NCBI GenBank assembly: GCA_011033025.1
Contig: WFMF01000008.1
Span: forward strand, 749,001 to 813,000
DNA from: Beroe forskalii
Lineage: Eukaryota; Ctenophora; Nuda; Beroida; Beroidae
Direction: 5' to 3'
Length of the DNA: 64,000 bases
Shown here: piece by piece, positions 23,310 to 33,111 of the stretch
Layout of the letters: each line of letters starts with the position of its first letter
How positions within the stretch are numbered: the stretch's first letter is position 1
Notes under the pieces: generated by a model
Database searches by the model: none
What the model was told of the DNA's origin: nothing
The model's input: the letters and a program-made list of their open reading frames with translations, nothing else
Translations under genes and position numbers: made by a program

Positions 23310-26300
23310 GTAAGATATACGAGAAATTTAAAAGAACGGTTGGAATTATCGAAATCGCAACGATATATTAATTCTCTGGTAATTCTGGCCGTATATTGAT
23401 TTTATGTGTCCGTCCCCTTTTCCCTTCAATGTCCGTCCCCCCTTTTCGTTCAATGTCCGTTCCCCTTTTCCTTCAATGGTCCCTTGACCCCTGCCTCCTC
23501 CTATGGTCCCTTGACCCCCTGCTCCCATCAGAAATAACGCAGTACTTGGTCTACAACCCGGATAGTGGCATCCAGACAGTGTCCCTGGACACGGAGTTCC
23601 TGACCCCCATCAAGGAGCCAACCAACATGGCCTTCAAAGTCCGAACATTCGACATTGATGCAAGGTATAGAAGAGTCTGGGTGTGTTTGAGGTTGAATTC
23701 TTTTGAGATATACGGTGACAGTTCGAACTGCAGTTTTGTGTGCGAAGCGTTATAAAGGCATATAAATAACATGTCTGTACGCCGCGCAAACTTACGCCGC
23801 GCACACAAAACTGCAGTTCGAACAGCCACTGTTAAGCATATTGTCATATATTTCAAGATGAATCTAGATGTCGATATAACTTTAATATCGAGCTTCTTAA
23901 CCACTCCCCGATTCCAGGAACAACCTGGTGTACCTACTACTGCTTCGTATGCAATGTAACTCACTAGATTGTGACTCACTAGGTACTATTATCGAGCTTC
24001 TAAATCACCCCCGATTCCAGGAACAACCTGGTATACTACTGCTACGGAACTCCCAACAAGTTCGAGGTTCGGGGTCTGTTCGATGAAACCGGAGCCGGCA
24101 CCGTCTCCCTGCCCATACATACGCTCAAGTGCAGTGGCATGGTCATAGAGTGGGTCACAAACAAGCTCTACATCATCGACATGGGCAATGGGGACGATTC
24201 AGGTAAGCTCAGTCACTTTTATAACATTTTTTACAAATAAATTTAGTGATATAAAATTTTTGAAGCTCTTAGCGGTGCCTCTCGGGGTTTTCAATCGATC
24301 AAAGGTGGTGTCTCGACCTTTTGGACGAATTACGCCGCGCTTAGACAATTTTTGCGGCACATGGCAGCGCGCTATCACAGCCCATTTTCCTGGGATTCCC
24401 TGATTTTTTGATGAATTAATAATTATGCTATTTTCTGAATATCTTCAGGTCTGATCCTTGTCGTGAACCTTGAGGAGCCTTACCTGATGAAACACATAGT
24501 GACCAAGATACGACGACCTATGAACATCGTGGTGCATCCACTCAAGGCTAAGATCTACTGGATTCTGGAGTCTCACAACATCATGAGTACCAATATGGAC
24601 GGGACCAATGTCATTGAGGTGAGTTGTGTACATTGTACAATTGAGTACATGGTACAGGGTACAATGTACAGTTAACTACATTGTACACTGTACAGTGAAC
24701 ACTGTACACTGTACAGTGTACACGATACAGTATGCATTGTACATGCAAAGAGTACATTATACAGTGTACATTGTACATTGTACTCACTATACTACATTGT
24801 ACATTGTTCTCTTGTAGATAGTGAAGTTGCAAGAGCATCACGGGTTGTCTCAAAGCTTGATTCTTGACCGAATCAGCAAAGAAACTGAATCTTTTCATAA
24901 ACATCCTCTTATATTTGAGTCCATTGTCTCCTCCTCTAATGACCGTGTCCTCTTCAACCACGCCACACAAATGTTCATCGACTTCGACACCGATCACCTC
25001 TACTGGACGGAAAACGTCGACAGGAATGGAGCCGGGACGTTGGGACTCATAAAACGTGTCGACTTGGCGACCAAACGTGTCGAGCAGGTGAAAATTCCTG
25101 GAAGATGTCTAATTTGTGGACAGATTCGTCTCAAACCTGACGAACTCAGTCCTTGCTGTAGAGCATGTTAAGCAAGGAATTTAAACTGAAATGTGGTAAT
25201 AAAATTGTGATTTAAAAGAGGGAAAGTTGGATAACTTTTGTAAAAATTCGTCAACTATTTGTAATGTTCGACCCTAATAATGACGTCATCAATTCCCCTT
25301 GTTCAACCCCTGACAATGACGTCACACACATTTGCCAGGTTTTGGAGGTGAAGCTGCAAACGTTGTCCGGCACGACTATGATCAACAAGGAAGTGTACTT
25401 TACTGACAGCGACCAATACCTATACCGAATGAATGGGAGTACGCCTACACGACTACTCACTACTGGTAATTAAATAACTGATTAACTATCGGTGATTTAG
25501 TTAGTTACCGGTAATTCAGTTATTTAGTGTAGTTTTAGACACGACTACTGACTACCGGTAATTTCAAATTAGTTTGTTTGATTAGAAATTAAAACTAACT
25601 TACGTTCATTTTAAATTAGTCAGTTTTGTTAGACACGACTACTGACTACCGGTAATTTCAACTTAGTTAGCAGGAATTCAATTAGTGTTATCATTTACGA
25701 TTAATCAGTGTTATTAGTAAGTTATTTGAACTAACTACCGGTAATTTGATAAGTTACTATTATTTACGTCTTAATTCCGTTCTGCCTCGCAAACCAGTCT
25801 GGAAATTAAAAAAAGTAAAAGCGGACACTCCCCCAGGTCACGCCAGTTTCCTGCGGTCCTCCCAGTCCCAACCCGCTCTCATGCAGAACCCCTGTGAAAT
25901 CAACAACGGAGGCTGCTCCGACTTCTGTCTTCTCGACAGCTCTTACAAATACAGGTAATATATGGTGGGAAGTATACGCATATGTGCGTATATCGCTCGA
26001 TTGGCAGACGGCTCGATAAAGACGCGCAAAATTGTGTGCTTTCGATGGAATCTGTGTGTGTGTTTTATCATGCATTTTAATTGTACCGGCTTGGTGGGAA
26101 GTATACTAGATCGCTCGATTGACAGAGAACTCGATCAAGATGCATCAAAATTGCGCGTCTCTATCGTGCCCTCCGTAAATTGAGCGATCTGAACGCAAAT
26201 ACTGGAATTACAATTGAAATAGGTATACATACAAAGGGTATAAAGCCAACTTTCGTCGTAGTACTAATGAGTGTCTAAGTGCCTAACCATGGTGAACTCA

Positions 26301-29300
26301 GTGTAGCTCCTTGCTGTACGGCATGTTAAACAAGGAATCGAAACTGAGGGGCTCCGTACATGACATTGCTATTGCGACGAATGTGATTATACAGCCAAGA
26401 TTTAGATTGGTCCAACGGTAGAAACGGTTGGACCTCTGAAATATTTTGTAACGCGATTACAGAAACGATCGCACAGCGATTGGTTTAGATTTGAATGGTT
26501 TAGATTTAATGAAAAGAAGAATACTTTCCTTGTGTTTGGAATCTGTTTCAATATTTGCATCTGTTATAATTATGTAACGTGACGTAGCTTTAGTTTTTGT
26601 TCTCTTATATCTTGTCTTCTATTTCTAAAGGTACTTCTTTTATCCTCTCTTCTCAGTAATATTTCTATTTTTCTTTATATTATTTCTTTTTCTTTAATCC
26701 TTATGCCTAACCCTAATCATACACTTCCGAATTCCTGCGAGCTAGTGATTTTTCTGACTTCTCTGCTCCCTACCGGTCTTAAAATGTGGAAAATGTGGAA
26801 TGATTCGTTTATACTTTTCTAGGTACGACTAAAATTAAAAGTGGGTCCATCGTATGGAACGGTTGGACCTCTAAAAGATTTATATCCTGTTACGCAATTT
26901 TTCAGGAATGTTGAGTGTTACCATAGGTTCTCTTTGAATAAAAAGATCAAACCTTTCCTTGTGTTTGAAACCTGTTACAATATTTCTATCTGTTATGAAC
27001 GCGCTGTTTTATTTTCCCTCCCCAATCGACTTATGTTTTACAAAAAGTCTTTGGAGGACCAAAAAAAATTGGGGACCAAAAAAATTTGGGGTCCGAACTC
27101 AAAATTTCGGTCAATAACATAAGTGCGAAATTTAGTTTCAAAGCGATTCTGAAAATTTCGTACAATTTTTTTTTAAATGGCGTAGGAGTAGCGAAAAATG
27201 TAAAGTCGATTTTTTCAAATTTATCGGGAAATCATGGTGAGAGTTGACTGCAAACTCTGGCGCTGATTGGTCAATGTTCAGCTCTTCTCCCTCTTTCAGG
27301 TGCTCGTGTCCGACGGGAGTGAAGCTCCAGGATTCCCTACATTGTGACACGCCTCACAACAACAGTCTGATCGTTGCTAACGCAACCCGCATCAACATGA
27401 TATCGCTTAGCAACGCAGGGCCGCCCATAGACAGGGTCCTGACTGATCAACCTGATAATCTGAAGGCTATAGATGTCGACATAACCACCAACCGGGTAAG
27501 TGGCGTATTACACGTGTGTCGGGCGTGGGCTCATCAGTCAAAAGTAGCACGAAAAAAAGGGCGTTAGAGGATTATGAGGCCCAACTTAGACAGTTTTTAC
27601 CGTCAAAAACTGTTTACTATCTATTTCGATTGCTGGGACAACTCCCTTTTCAACCCACCCTTTACCTCACCTACTCACCTTCCCCTTACCCCACCAACTC
27701 ACCCTCCCTTTACCCCACCTACTCACCCACCCTTTACCCCACCAACTCACCCACCCCTTACTCCACCCACTAACCCACCCCTTACCCCACCAACTCACCC
27801 TCCCTTTACCCCACCTACTCACCCTCCTCTTACCCCACCAACTCACCCACCCCTTACCCCACCCACTCACCCACCCCTTACCCCACTTTCTCACCCTCCC
27901 CTTGTCCAGGTATACTGGTCTGAGGTACACAGTAACTCCGGGTCCCTCTGGATGCTGGACATAGAGACTGGAGTCCCAGAGAAGATCGTATCGGAGGACA
28001 TGATTATTCCGAACAGTATTGCGGTGGATTGGGTGGCTCAGAACATCTTCTGGGTGGATTCTCAATCTCAAATAAATATCAATTAAACTCAACTAAGTCG
28101 CAACCATGCTCAAATAAATCTCAAATAAGCTCAACTAAACTGCAGTTCGAACTGCCCCCGTAATACGCTGCCGATACCAATAATTAATCCAGGTGGATTC
28201 TGCCGATACCAAATAATCCCTTCTTCCCTGCAGGTGGATTCTAACAGCGGACGTGGCACTCTGGAGGTAATGTCACTCCAGAACCGGAAAAGGGCGGTAC
28301 TGAAGAGGTACGAGGAACACGGGAGACCCCATCAAATAGTTCTGGACCCTGTGGCTATGCTGCTGTTTGTTTCCTACCCCATGCCCGTCAAAGTGAGTGG
28401 TTTCACAATCTTCTCAATTCCCATACCTATTAATATTCCTACAGTTCCTCCTAAGTTTCCTACCCCATGCCCGTCAAAGTGAGTGGTTTCACAATCTTCT
28501 CAAGTTCTCATACCAATGACCATTCCTACAGTTCCCCCTAAGTTTCCTACCCCATGTTCTCATGCCCGTCAAAGTGGGTGGTTTCAAAGTTCCTCTCATA
28601 CCAGTTACTATTCCCACACTTCCTCCTAATTCAATTCCTCCTAAGTTTCCTAAATCTTGCCCCAGGCCATATCCGTTTATCTCGCAGTTTATCGTCAAAT
28701 ATAAGACATAAGTGGAACAAGATTAATGTACTATATTCTGTGCTATCATCAAACATATGCCTGAATATGCCTGAGATTAATATCATGAGGTATGATGCAT
28801 ATGTGATTGAGATTAATATGCATGAGACATTGAGATTAATATACATGAGATTATAATGTTGCAACTCCACCTCAGTACGTGATAACTCGGATGTGGATGA
28901 ATGGGAACAACGAGTTCGGTATAACTGGAGACAAGTTACCCACCTTACGGCAAGACCTCCTCATCAACTCCCTCGCTATAGATCTCATCGAAAAGAGGTT
29001 AGTTTACCCATAACTTCCTGGCTATCTTATCGAGGAGAGGTTAGTTTACCCATAACTCCCTCGCTATAGATCTCATCGAGAAGAGGTTAGTTTACCCATA
29101 ACTCCCTCGCTTTATATCTCATCGAGGACACTAGATGACTAGACAGGTAAGTTTACCTAGAACGCGTTGTACTTTGACCAATCAGAGAACTAGATTACCC
29201 AGAATATCACCTCAGGTTGTACTGGTCTTCCAGTGACGACATCGATCACATCACTTCCTGTGACTACGAAGGGGAACAGAAGTTCATGATCAACAGGCTG

Positions 29301-32300
29301 CCTGATGGTTTCACGGTAAGATGATATCTGTTTACCCCCCATACCATACGGATCTACGCATCTAGGCCCACCCCTTACTATAATAAACCTTACAGGCGTA
29401 AAGCATCAGAATTTACAATCTCTAATTACTAATTTCCTCCACTCAGGCGCAAAGCATCAGCAATCTAATTAGTAATTATCTTTAATAGTAATTACCTCCA
29501 ATCAGGCGCAAAGTATCAGCAATCTAATTAGTAATAGTATTTACCTCTAATTAGTGATTTCCTGAACTCAGGCGCAAAGCATCAGCATTCTCAACCGGAA
29601 CATCTTCATCCACGATATGAACGTGCAGAAGGTTCGACCTGTGACCGTAGCGGAGTTCCGGGGAATTAACCACGAGAACCAACCGAGAATAGCTAAAAAC
29701 TACACCTTCCACCACATCAAGGGGGTTATTGTTTCCATGAAGATTGGCAGTATTAGGTTAGTTAACGTCTTAATCGATAATTTAGACTGGGATTGTTTTA
29801 ACTCTCAAGATTGGGAGTATTGATAATCATTCAAAATGGATTAATAGGCGAAAGTAGCTAGAAAAGTAAGAATTTTGCTGTTAGCATTTTTAGCAATACT
29901 GAGCATTTTCGGTTGGGGCGACAAGGCATCTTATCTCGGACCTTTTTCTGTTATTGCTCTTTTTGATTGCAAAGAAAACTATTTCCAGAGTTCTAGAAGA
30001 TTCGCCGAGGGAGTGTCTGCCCAACATGTGCTGTGAGCCCAACACGTGTCCGGCTCAAATGATCTGCATTCCCACCCCCATCATGAGGCAGTGCAAGTGT
30101 GCGTACGACGATCAGCTCTGCCGGGAAAAGGCCGACAAGGAGGTTTGCCAATTGTTGCAGAACAGTAATACACAAACACTTGCCACGCGTTGCCCCTCAC
30201 ACGCGTGTACCATTCCAACGCATTTTGTTAGTCAATTCCTGTAGAACCCGCATATCGGGCTCCGGGCTGCGAGCCATAAAAAACGAAAAAACCCTCGAGA
30301 AGTATTTCAATTTAATGAACTCGACAGGGGTATGTCAATCATTTTGTAGATGTTCGCCTCCTGTTTAGAGGACATAACCCTCTTGTTTCTTCCTCCCCAC
30401 ACCATAATTCCCCAGGTTGAAGCTGTGCCCAACTACCTGCCCGGCAAGCCGGACCTCTGCACGGAGTCCTCCTGCAACGGGCACGGTACCTGTGTCCAAG
30501 TCCTCCTGCCGGGATCACAGAACAACGTGACGTACCACACCAACGACAAGTACGACATAAAGTGCGCTTGTGACGACGGATACTCGCCTCCCAGGTAATG
30601 TTATACGTTCAGAATTCAAATAGGCGGTCGCAATGACGTCATAAATTGTGCGCGCTGCAAAAGTGCCAAATTGTTGAAGACAGCCGCCTATTTTTCGCGA
30701 GCAAAGTGGAGGATTTTGCTCTTCGTTTTCATAATCCTTGTCTTTCCACGAATACAGGAAATGGTTACAACTCTGTACCTGTTATTCATAACCAACCATA
30801 TTTCCCAGGTGCGCCAAGAAAGACAATAAAATCTCTGCGGCTCCTTGGCTGGCGATAATCATTACCATAGCTTTCATCGTGATTATCATCCTGATCCTGT
30901 GGTTCCATCCCAAGCTCTGCCGCAACTACCGTGCAGTGAGTAGCCGAGAATAATTAGGGAAATATTCTTTACTTGAATCCAAGGATGTTAAGGGGGGGGG
31001 GTTCAAGCCAAATTTTTGGGAAAACACGTTTCTGAGATAACGGTTGGCCCAAAGGTATACCCCAATGGGCCAACTTTTTTGGCCAGGTTTGGTACCCCAG
31101 ACCCACTGGCGCCGCCGTGGCGCCATGCCCAAATATGGGCACAAAATGGGCATATTTTTTCAAAAGCAATTTGGGCGGGATCTGAGATGTGCAATCGATA
31201 GATAATGGTCCCCTGAGTTACCATAAAAAATTTGAAGTCGATATCTCAAAAAATGGCTGAGTTATGGCCGAAAAACGTATGCCCATATATGGGCATACGC
31301 GCGTCGCGCAAGCCAATTCTGGCCCATAACTTGGGCAAATATCAATATTTTTGAATGAAACCAGCAATTCGATAAATAGCGTTGAATTATGTATTCTCTG
31401 CAAGTTTGGGCTTGATTGCTGCTAAAATGGCGATTTGAGGTCCAAAAAACGTCTAAAAACCACAAAATCGCCATTTTCTCAGTTCGCGTTTTTTCCAAAG
31501 TGCACTTTACTCAAACGCTTATAACTTCTGCTACGATTGATATTTTGCATAATTCTTTTTTTTACGTGAAACTAGACTAAATTCCTCAGATACAAATGGG
31601 CCGGATTTTGAGTTAGGCCTCCAAAAATTTTTGGCGCCAAAAGCGCCAAATTTTTGGCAAAAATTTGGCGCTTTTGGCGCCAAAAAATTTTGGAGGCCTA
31701 ACTCAAAAATCCGGCTCCATTTGTATCTGAGGAATTTAGTCTCACGCAAAAATATCAATCGTAGCCGAAGATAAGCGTTTTAAAGTGCACTGAAAAAATC
31801 GCGAACTGAAAAAATGGCATTTTACTCAGGTTTTAGAGGTTTTGGACCTCAAATCGTCATTTGCACATCTCAAACCAGAGAATACATAATTCAACGTTAT
31901 TTATCGAATTAAGTTGGTTTCATTCAAAATATGATATTTGCCCAAGTTTGCGTGCCAGCTATATGGGCATACGTTTTCGGCCATAACTCAGCCATTTTTG
32001 AGATATCGACTTCGATTGCACATCTCAGATCCCGCCCAAATTGCTTTTGAAAAATATACGGCCCATATTTGGGCATGGCGCCACGGCAGCGCCAGTGGGT
32101 CTGGGGGTACCAAACCTGGCCAAAAGTTGGCCCACGGGGTATACCTTTTTGGGTCAACCGTTATCTCAGAAACGTGTTTTCCCAAAATTTGGCTTGAACC
32201 CCCCCCCCCCCCCCCTTAATAATGTGTGTACAGTGTACACTTCTTGATACAATCACATTTAGTTTTCTATAGCGATGATTATTAAAACATTTACGAAATA

Positions 32301-32528
32301 AAAGTAAAAGATCTCATCATTGAGTGGAATATCGCCCGTTCCCCTGGTAAGTTCATCCTTTGAAATAGAATCATTTGTCACAAACATCCCTTCCTCCAGG
32401 ATCGGCTGCGAGGCGAATCTTCGGAGGTGGATGACACAGAACAGGGAGAGTTGGAGGCAAAGAAGCTGGAAAGGCTCGGTCAGGCCGGCATCGGCAGGAC
32501 GTACCTCAAGGCCTCCAACAATCGGGAG
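23139..32528 (+). CDS. LRP-B: LDL-receptor-related receptor, C-terminal 17 exons
   Basis: Seventeen exons chain with fully matching phases and no stop, giving about 888 codons: 23139-23309, 23532-23664, 24021-24202, 24449-24618, 24818-25087, 25339-25465, 25837-25954, 27300-27495, 27910-28053, 28234-28392, 28876-28997, 29216-29315, 29572-29756, 29989-30142, 30416-30594, 30809-30935 and 32400-32528. Domain order is EGF, YWTD-type propeller, EGF, second propeller, two Cys-rich EGF-like modules, transmembrane helix, cytoplasmic tail. This is the arrangement of a type I endocytic receptor of the LRP family, though YWTD signatures are weak and no LDLa is visible. The upstream exons are lost in the repeat array and gap. 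No NPxY motif is seen in the part of the tail present, so the true last exon may be further right. Many introns contain tandem copies of exon edges. Confidence 0.85.
23396..23531 (+). repeat. C/T-rich tandem repeat forming an LRP-B polypyrimidine tract
   Basis: Units containing CAATGTCCGTCCCCTTTTCC repeat three to four times, then TGGTCCCTTGACCCC twice, ending in CCCATCAG. The repeat itself supplies the pyrimidine tract of the acceptor at 23532. Confidence 0.6.
23532..25465 (+). CDS. LRP-B first beta-propeller (five exons)
   Basis: Exons 23532-23664, 24021-24202, 24449-24618, 24818-25087 and 25339-25465 encode successive blades. Blade marks are FDIDAR/NNLVYYCYG, TNKLYIIDMG, KAKIYWILES, TDHLYWTENVD and KEVYFTDSDQYLYRMNG. 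These follow the YWTD pattern loosely, so the propeller is diverged. Introns are 200-360 nt. Confidence 0.8.
23721..23823. mobile_element. Short TIR element (MITE), copy A
   Basis: GTTCGAACTGCAGTTTTGTG at 23721-23740 is repeated in exact inverted orientation at 23804-23823, with an internal GCCGCGC inverted pair. Related ends occur at 44202-44335 and a single end at 28138. It sits in an LRP-B intron; target duplication is not clear. Confidence 0.6.
24619..24817. repeat. TGTACA-rich palindromic intron
   Basis: Almost the whole 199-nt intron between two propeller exons consists of overlapping GTACA/TGTAC words, so it is self-complementary at many registers. Only the GTGAGT donor and the TTCTCTTGTAG acceptor are outside the pattern. 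Confidence 0.8.
25837..27495 (+). CDS. LRP-B EGF module between propellers (two exons)
   Basis: Exon 25837-25954 ends NPCEINNGGCSDFCLLDSS, the typical NGGCS start of an LRP EGF. Exon 27300-27495 completes it (CSCPTGVKLQDSLHC) and opens the second propeller (NSLIVANATRINMISL). The intron between them is 1.35 kb and holds two direct repeats (see 26380-27000). Confidence 0.85.
26380..27010. repeat. Direct repeat of about 190 bp inside an LRP-B intron
   Basis: The block at about 26398-26560 (GGTCCAACGG, AACGGTTGGACCTCT, CTTTCCTTGTGTTTG, CTGTTATAAT) recurs at about 26846-27005 with substitutions. A second pair, GGTGGGAAGTATAC with GCTCGATTG, lies at 25963 and 26093. No transposase is present. Confidence 0.65.
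27650..27905. repeat. 24-bp minisatellite at an LRP-B splice acceptor
   Basis: About ten units of CCCTTTACCCCACCTACTCA-type sequence (24-bp period) abut the acceptor TTGTCCAG at 27909. The plus strand is nearly pure pyrimidine plus A. As 24 is a multiple of three, the array reads as an eight-residue PFTPPTHP repeat in the same frame as the next exon. Confidence 0.85.
27910..29756 (+). CDS. LRP-B second beta-propeller (five exons)
   Basis: Exons 27910-28053, 28234-28392, 28876-28997, 29216-29315 and 29572-29756 encode blades marked by VYWSEVHSNSG, NIFWVDSNSG, RLYWSSSDD and NIFIHDMN, with the preceding exon supplying the first strand. All joins are in phase. The donor after IFW (28054) is GTGGAT, a poor match, but the joined reading FWVD is a good blade signature. 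Three of the introns contain exon-edge duplications. Confidence 0.8.
28370..28610 (+). repeat. Tandem copies of an LRP-B exon end with its donor
   Basis: The last 25 or so coding bases and donor (CCATGCCCGTCAAAGTGAGT) recur in the intron at about 28468 and, with GTGGGT, at about 28563, about 87-95 bp apart. Each copy carries the same pyrimidine-rich follow-on. Confidence 0.85.
29989..30594 (+). CDS. LRP-B juxtamembrane Cys-rich EGF-like modules
   Basis: Exon 29989-30142 encodes a nine-cysteine module (RECLPNMCCEPNTC, CKCAYDDQLC). Exon 30416-30594 encodes an EGF-like module (DLCTESSCNGHGTC, IKCACDDGYSPP) that is closed by the first Cys of the next exon. The donor at 30143 is GTTTGC, which is weak but required by phase. 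Confidence 0.75.
30809..30935 (+). CDS. LRP-B transmembrane exon
   Basis: After CAKKDNKISAAPW comes a hydrophobic helix of about 22 residues (LAIIITIAFIVIIILILWF), followed by a Lys/Arg-containing stop-transfer (HPKLCRNYR). This fixes the orientation: extracellular modules upstream, cytoplasmic tail downstream. Confidence 0.9.
30988..32219. mobile_element. 1.2 kb fold-back element with TTAA target duplication
   Basis: The element starts TTAA-GGGGGGGGGG-TTCAAGCC and ends in its inverse, GGCTTGAA-C-run-TTAA. The two halves are inverted copies of each other over nearly their whole length, with the axis in GCGCCAAATTTTTGG near 31657. There is no transposase, so it is a non-autonomous long-TIR element. 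TTAA duplications are typical of the piggyBac and Kolobok superfamilies; the G-run start does not decide between them. It lies in the LRP-B intron before the cytoplasmic exon. Confidence 0.85.
32400..32528 (+). CDS. LRP-B cytoplasmic-tail exon
   Basis: This 129-nt phase 0-0 exon encodes a charged tail (DRLRGESSEVDDTEQGELEA, then KKLERLGQAGIGRTYLKASN). No NPxY or dileucine sorting motif is seen in it. A possible last exon is at 33055-33111, where a good acceptor (TTGTTTCAG) leads into 18 codons and a TGA in matching phase 0. Confidence 0.7.
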
Positions 32529-33054
32529 GTGAGTGGGGCGATATTGTTTACACTGTATTACTGCATTAGCTTACCTGTGGGATGCCGCCTTCACATTAAC
32601 CAGTCAGTGAGCGAGTTGATGGTTTACTTGTACGCTAATTGGTCAATGCCAAATGGACCTGTGGGTAAGCTAATAGGCTGCCGATTATTAGCTTACTTTC
32701 TAGACGGGATTCCTGCAATTAATCTAGACGTAAGCCACCTGCGTATGTTTCGATTCTGTATCAATGTGGATTGTGGGTGGTGTTTCAACTTCTTTCAAGC
32801 GTGGCGTATGAAGCGACGCTTGAAAAGGTTGAACACCACGGTATGAATTGGAATCAATGATAAATTCTTTATTTTAAGTCCCCACCGTCCCTTTTTCAGC
32901 AACCAGTGTGAAAGTTGGCACAGGTACAAAGAACTCAGGAATTCAGAGTTAGTGAGTGCGCGCCCGACATGGAAGAGAGTAGCTTATATCTTGAAAGCAT
33001 GGTATTACCATGGTAACATCGCCGTTTCCACGGGAGGGGGCCTTATTGTTTCAG

Positions 33055-33111
33055 AGGTTTGCTTATACTTCTCTCTCGATGATAGAACCAGAGATTATCA
33101 GAGTTCGATGA
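33055..33111 (+). CDS. Candidate terminal exon of LRP-B
   Basis: The acceptor CTTATTGTTTCAG is followed by RFAYTSLSMIEPEIIRVR and TGA in phase 0, matching the preceding donor. It is short, has no diagnostic motif, and could be chance. Confidence 0.3.
   Translation, partial: RFAYTSLSMIEPEIIRVR

Noticed and set aside
27574-28086. Separate Thr/Pro-repeat mucin-like gene
   Set aside because: It is a 24-bp minisatellite in an LRP-B intron that happens to be in frame with the next propeller exon. It is kept only as a possible retained-intron product.
31016-32247. Similar short proteins on both strands around 31-32 kb
   Set aside because: They arise because the fold-back element is an inverted repeat of itself. 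None has a start context or a domain.
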